Shown here: positions 6,835 through 7,568 of the stretch, in pieces
How the letters are laid out: each line of letters opens with the position of its first letter
Position numbering within the stretch: the stretch's first letter is position 1
NCBI GenBank assembly: GCA_021815065.1
Contig: JAKAHI010000058.1
Span: 1 to 7,568, forward strand
Length of the DNA stretch: 7,568 nucleotides
Reading direction: 5' to 3'
Origin: a bacterium
GTDB lineage: Bacteria > JAMCPX01
Made by a program: the position numbers and the translations under genes
Notes under the pieces: generated by a model
Database searches by the model: none
Told to the model about the DNA's origin: nothing
The model's input: only the letters and a program-made list of their open reading frames with translations

Positions 6835-7568
6835 GAAGATACGGGTATAGAGTCCCTCATAGATTAAGCAGAGGATTCTTCTGTGTTATTCCTCATAGGT
6901 CGGGCACACATCCGAAGGATGGGTCGGGGATAAAAGGGAGTTACGATTTTTTATGTAATACACCTTCAATTAAATGCCGGGCCATTGCGCATAAATCTCA
7001 TAACGCCCCCCGCCCCTCTTATCTTAAGAGGGGGGTAGCAAAAAACACGGCCGGCACTTATCCTTCTTATCTTAACCTCCTGTATAGCGGCGAACTGGAA
7101 AAGCGGGTCGAAGAGGCAAAAAAATATCTTTCACCATGCACGGTCTGTCCGAGAAACTGCCTCGCAAACAGACCCGGCGGACAGAAAGGCATCTGCCGTG
7201 CAGGCAGGGATTTGAAGATTTCGAGTTATAATCTGCACTACGGAGAAGAACCGCCCATATCCGGTACAAGGGGCTCGGGCACCATATTTTTCACGGGATG
7301 CAGCTTGAAATGCAGGTTCTGCCAGAACTATCCGATAAGCCAGCTCAATCACGGCAACGACTATTCCGTTGAGCAGCTTGCGGATATGATGATCGAGCTG
7401 CAATCTCTCGGAGCACATAATATTAACCTTGTTACGCCGACACATTTCGTACCGCACATTATCGGGGCGGTTTTTGTTGCAGCACAAAAAGGGCTGAACA
7501 TACCCCTTGTCTATAATACGGGCGGGTATGATTCAATCACTATGCTCAGGCTGCTTGACGGTATCATC
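6831..7568 (+). CDS. Radical SAM protein, COG1313 / PflX (PflA-like) family, 3'-truncated by the window end
   Basis: A predicted iron-sulfur S-adenosylmethionine radical enzyme related to pyruvate-formate-lyase activases; its substrate is unknown. The frame is open from ATG 6831 to the last base (246 codons), with no in-frame ATG, GTG or TTG between 6831 and the conserved core. The conserved part starts near residue 78 (PSYLNLLYSGELEKR). It continues with a Cys-rich segment (C103, C106, C110, C122: CTVCPRNC then KGIC), then NLHYGEEPPISGTRGSGTIF and the cluster motif CSLKCRFC (C157, C161, C164; CX3CX2C). NINLVTPTHFVP and PLVYNTGGYDS follow, all hallmarks of this family. ATG 6831 overlaps the previous stop as ATGA, with no clear Shine-Dalgarno sequence. 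Residues ~5–77 do not resemble the family and are encoded by palindrome-bearing DNA. At least 100 C-terminal residues are missing. Confidence 0.88.
   Translation, partial: MRRYGYRVPHRLSRGFFCVIPHRSGTHPKDGSGIKGSYDFLCNTPSIKCRAIAHKSHNAPRPSYLKRGVAKNTAGTYPSYLNLLYSGELEKRVEEAKKYLSPCTVCPRNCLANRPGGQKGICRAGRDLKISSYNLHYGEEPPISGTRGSGTIFFTGCSLKCRFCQNYPISQLNHGNDYSVEQLADMMIELQSLGAHNINLVTPTHFVPHIIGAVFVAAQKGLNIPLVYNTGGYDSITMLRLLDGII
6843..7061 (+). repeat. Repeat-like segment inside the radical SAM reading frame (possible in-frame insertion)
   Basis: About 220 nt between the gene start and its conserved core carry unusual sequence. There is an 8-bp direct repeat CCTCATAG (6855–6862 and 6891–6898) and a small palindrome CATCC-GAA-GGATG (6909–6921). 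GTCGGG occurs twice (6899–6904 and 6923–6928). C- and G-runs surround a larger palindrome (7013–7033). The translation is rich in His, Arg, Ser and Pro, unlike the neighbouring proteins, yet the frame stays open. It resembles dispersed intergenic repeat DNA, but copies elsewhere cannot be tested from one window. Boundaries are approximate. Confidence 0.45.
7013..7033. repeat. Perfect palindrome with 9-bp arms
   Basis: CCCCTCTTA (7013–7021) and TAAGAGGGG (7025–7033) are exact reverse complements around a TCT loop, flanked by a run of C on the left (7006–7011) and two more G on the right. There is no T-run after it on either strand, so it is not a normal intrinsic terminator. It lies inside the radical SAM reading frame, about 30 nt before the conserved core. 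It looks like a small dispersed palindromic repeat. Confidence 0.75.
7017..7075 (+). repeat. 11-bp direct repeat TCTTATCTTAA, in frame, 48 nt apart
   Basis: TCTTATCTTAA occurs at 7017–7027 and again at 7065–7075. The 48-nt offset is a multiple of three, so both copies encode the same Pro-Ser-Tyr-Leu (residues 62–65 and 78–81). The second copy is the family-conserved PSYL at the start of the radical SAM core. The first is the centre of the palindrome at 7013–7033. It may mark a duplication, or an element inserted at a sequence like its own centre. Confidence 0.6.

Noticed and set aside
7013..7040. Palindrome as an intrinsic terminator before the radical SAM gene
   Set aside because: No T-run on either side in either direction, and the reading frame passes through it.
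1..7568. CRISPR array, tRNA, rRNA, transposase or toxin–antitoxin pair
   Set aside because: No regularly spaced repeats, cloverleaf, transposase or paired small ORFs were seen on either strand.

Overview
The window carries a de novo pyrimidine operon (pyrR–pyrB–pyrC–carA) flanked by an asparagine synthase gene and a single-pass membrane protein gene upstream, and by an unrecognised gene and a radical SAM gene downstream. Every gene is on the + strand. The DNA is of moderate GC with frequent ATA isoleucine codons. A PyrR-controlled pyr operon without an adjacent carB, a DUF4845-like membrane protein and a COG1313-type radical SAM enzyme would fit an anaerobic diderm bacterium such as Desulfobacterota (former Deltaproteobacteria) or Nitrospirota. 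That assignment is an inference from gene content and is tentative.

Region 1 (1–1761) is the 3' part of asnB; its first ~50 codons, including the catalytic Cys, lie outside the window. Region 2 (1786–2201) is a strong sigma70-type promoter placed so that transcription should start on the ATG of a 126-residue membrane protein, so the mRNA is probably leaderless. Region 3 (2194–2327) is the pyr leader. It holds a consensus PyrR-binding RNA hairpin, an antiterminator and an intrinsic terminator, in mutually exclusive pairings. A 28-codon ORF runs across the antiterminator and terminator, and its stop overlaps the pyrR start codon as ATGA.

Region 4 (2324–6203) is pyrR, pyrB, pyrC and carA. The pyrB/pyrC and pyrC/carA pairs each overlap by exactly 20 nt. 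Together these genes encode the UMP-sensing regulator, the small subunit of carbamoyl phosphate synthetase, aspartate carbamoyltransferase and dihydroorotase, the first three steps to orotate minus the CPSase large subunit. Region 5 (6190–7568) is an unrecognised 214-residue protein overlapping carA, followed by a radical SAM gene (ATGA overlap) cut off by the window end. Before its conserved core, that gene's frame crosses about 220 nt of repeat- and palindrome-bearing DNA that looks like an in-frame insertion.

The observations most worth checking are the leader ORF overlapping the PyrR attenuator, the leaderless membrane protein gene, and the apparent in-frame palindromic insertion in the radical SAM gene.
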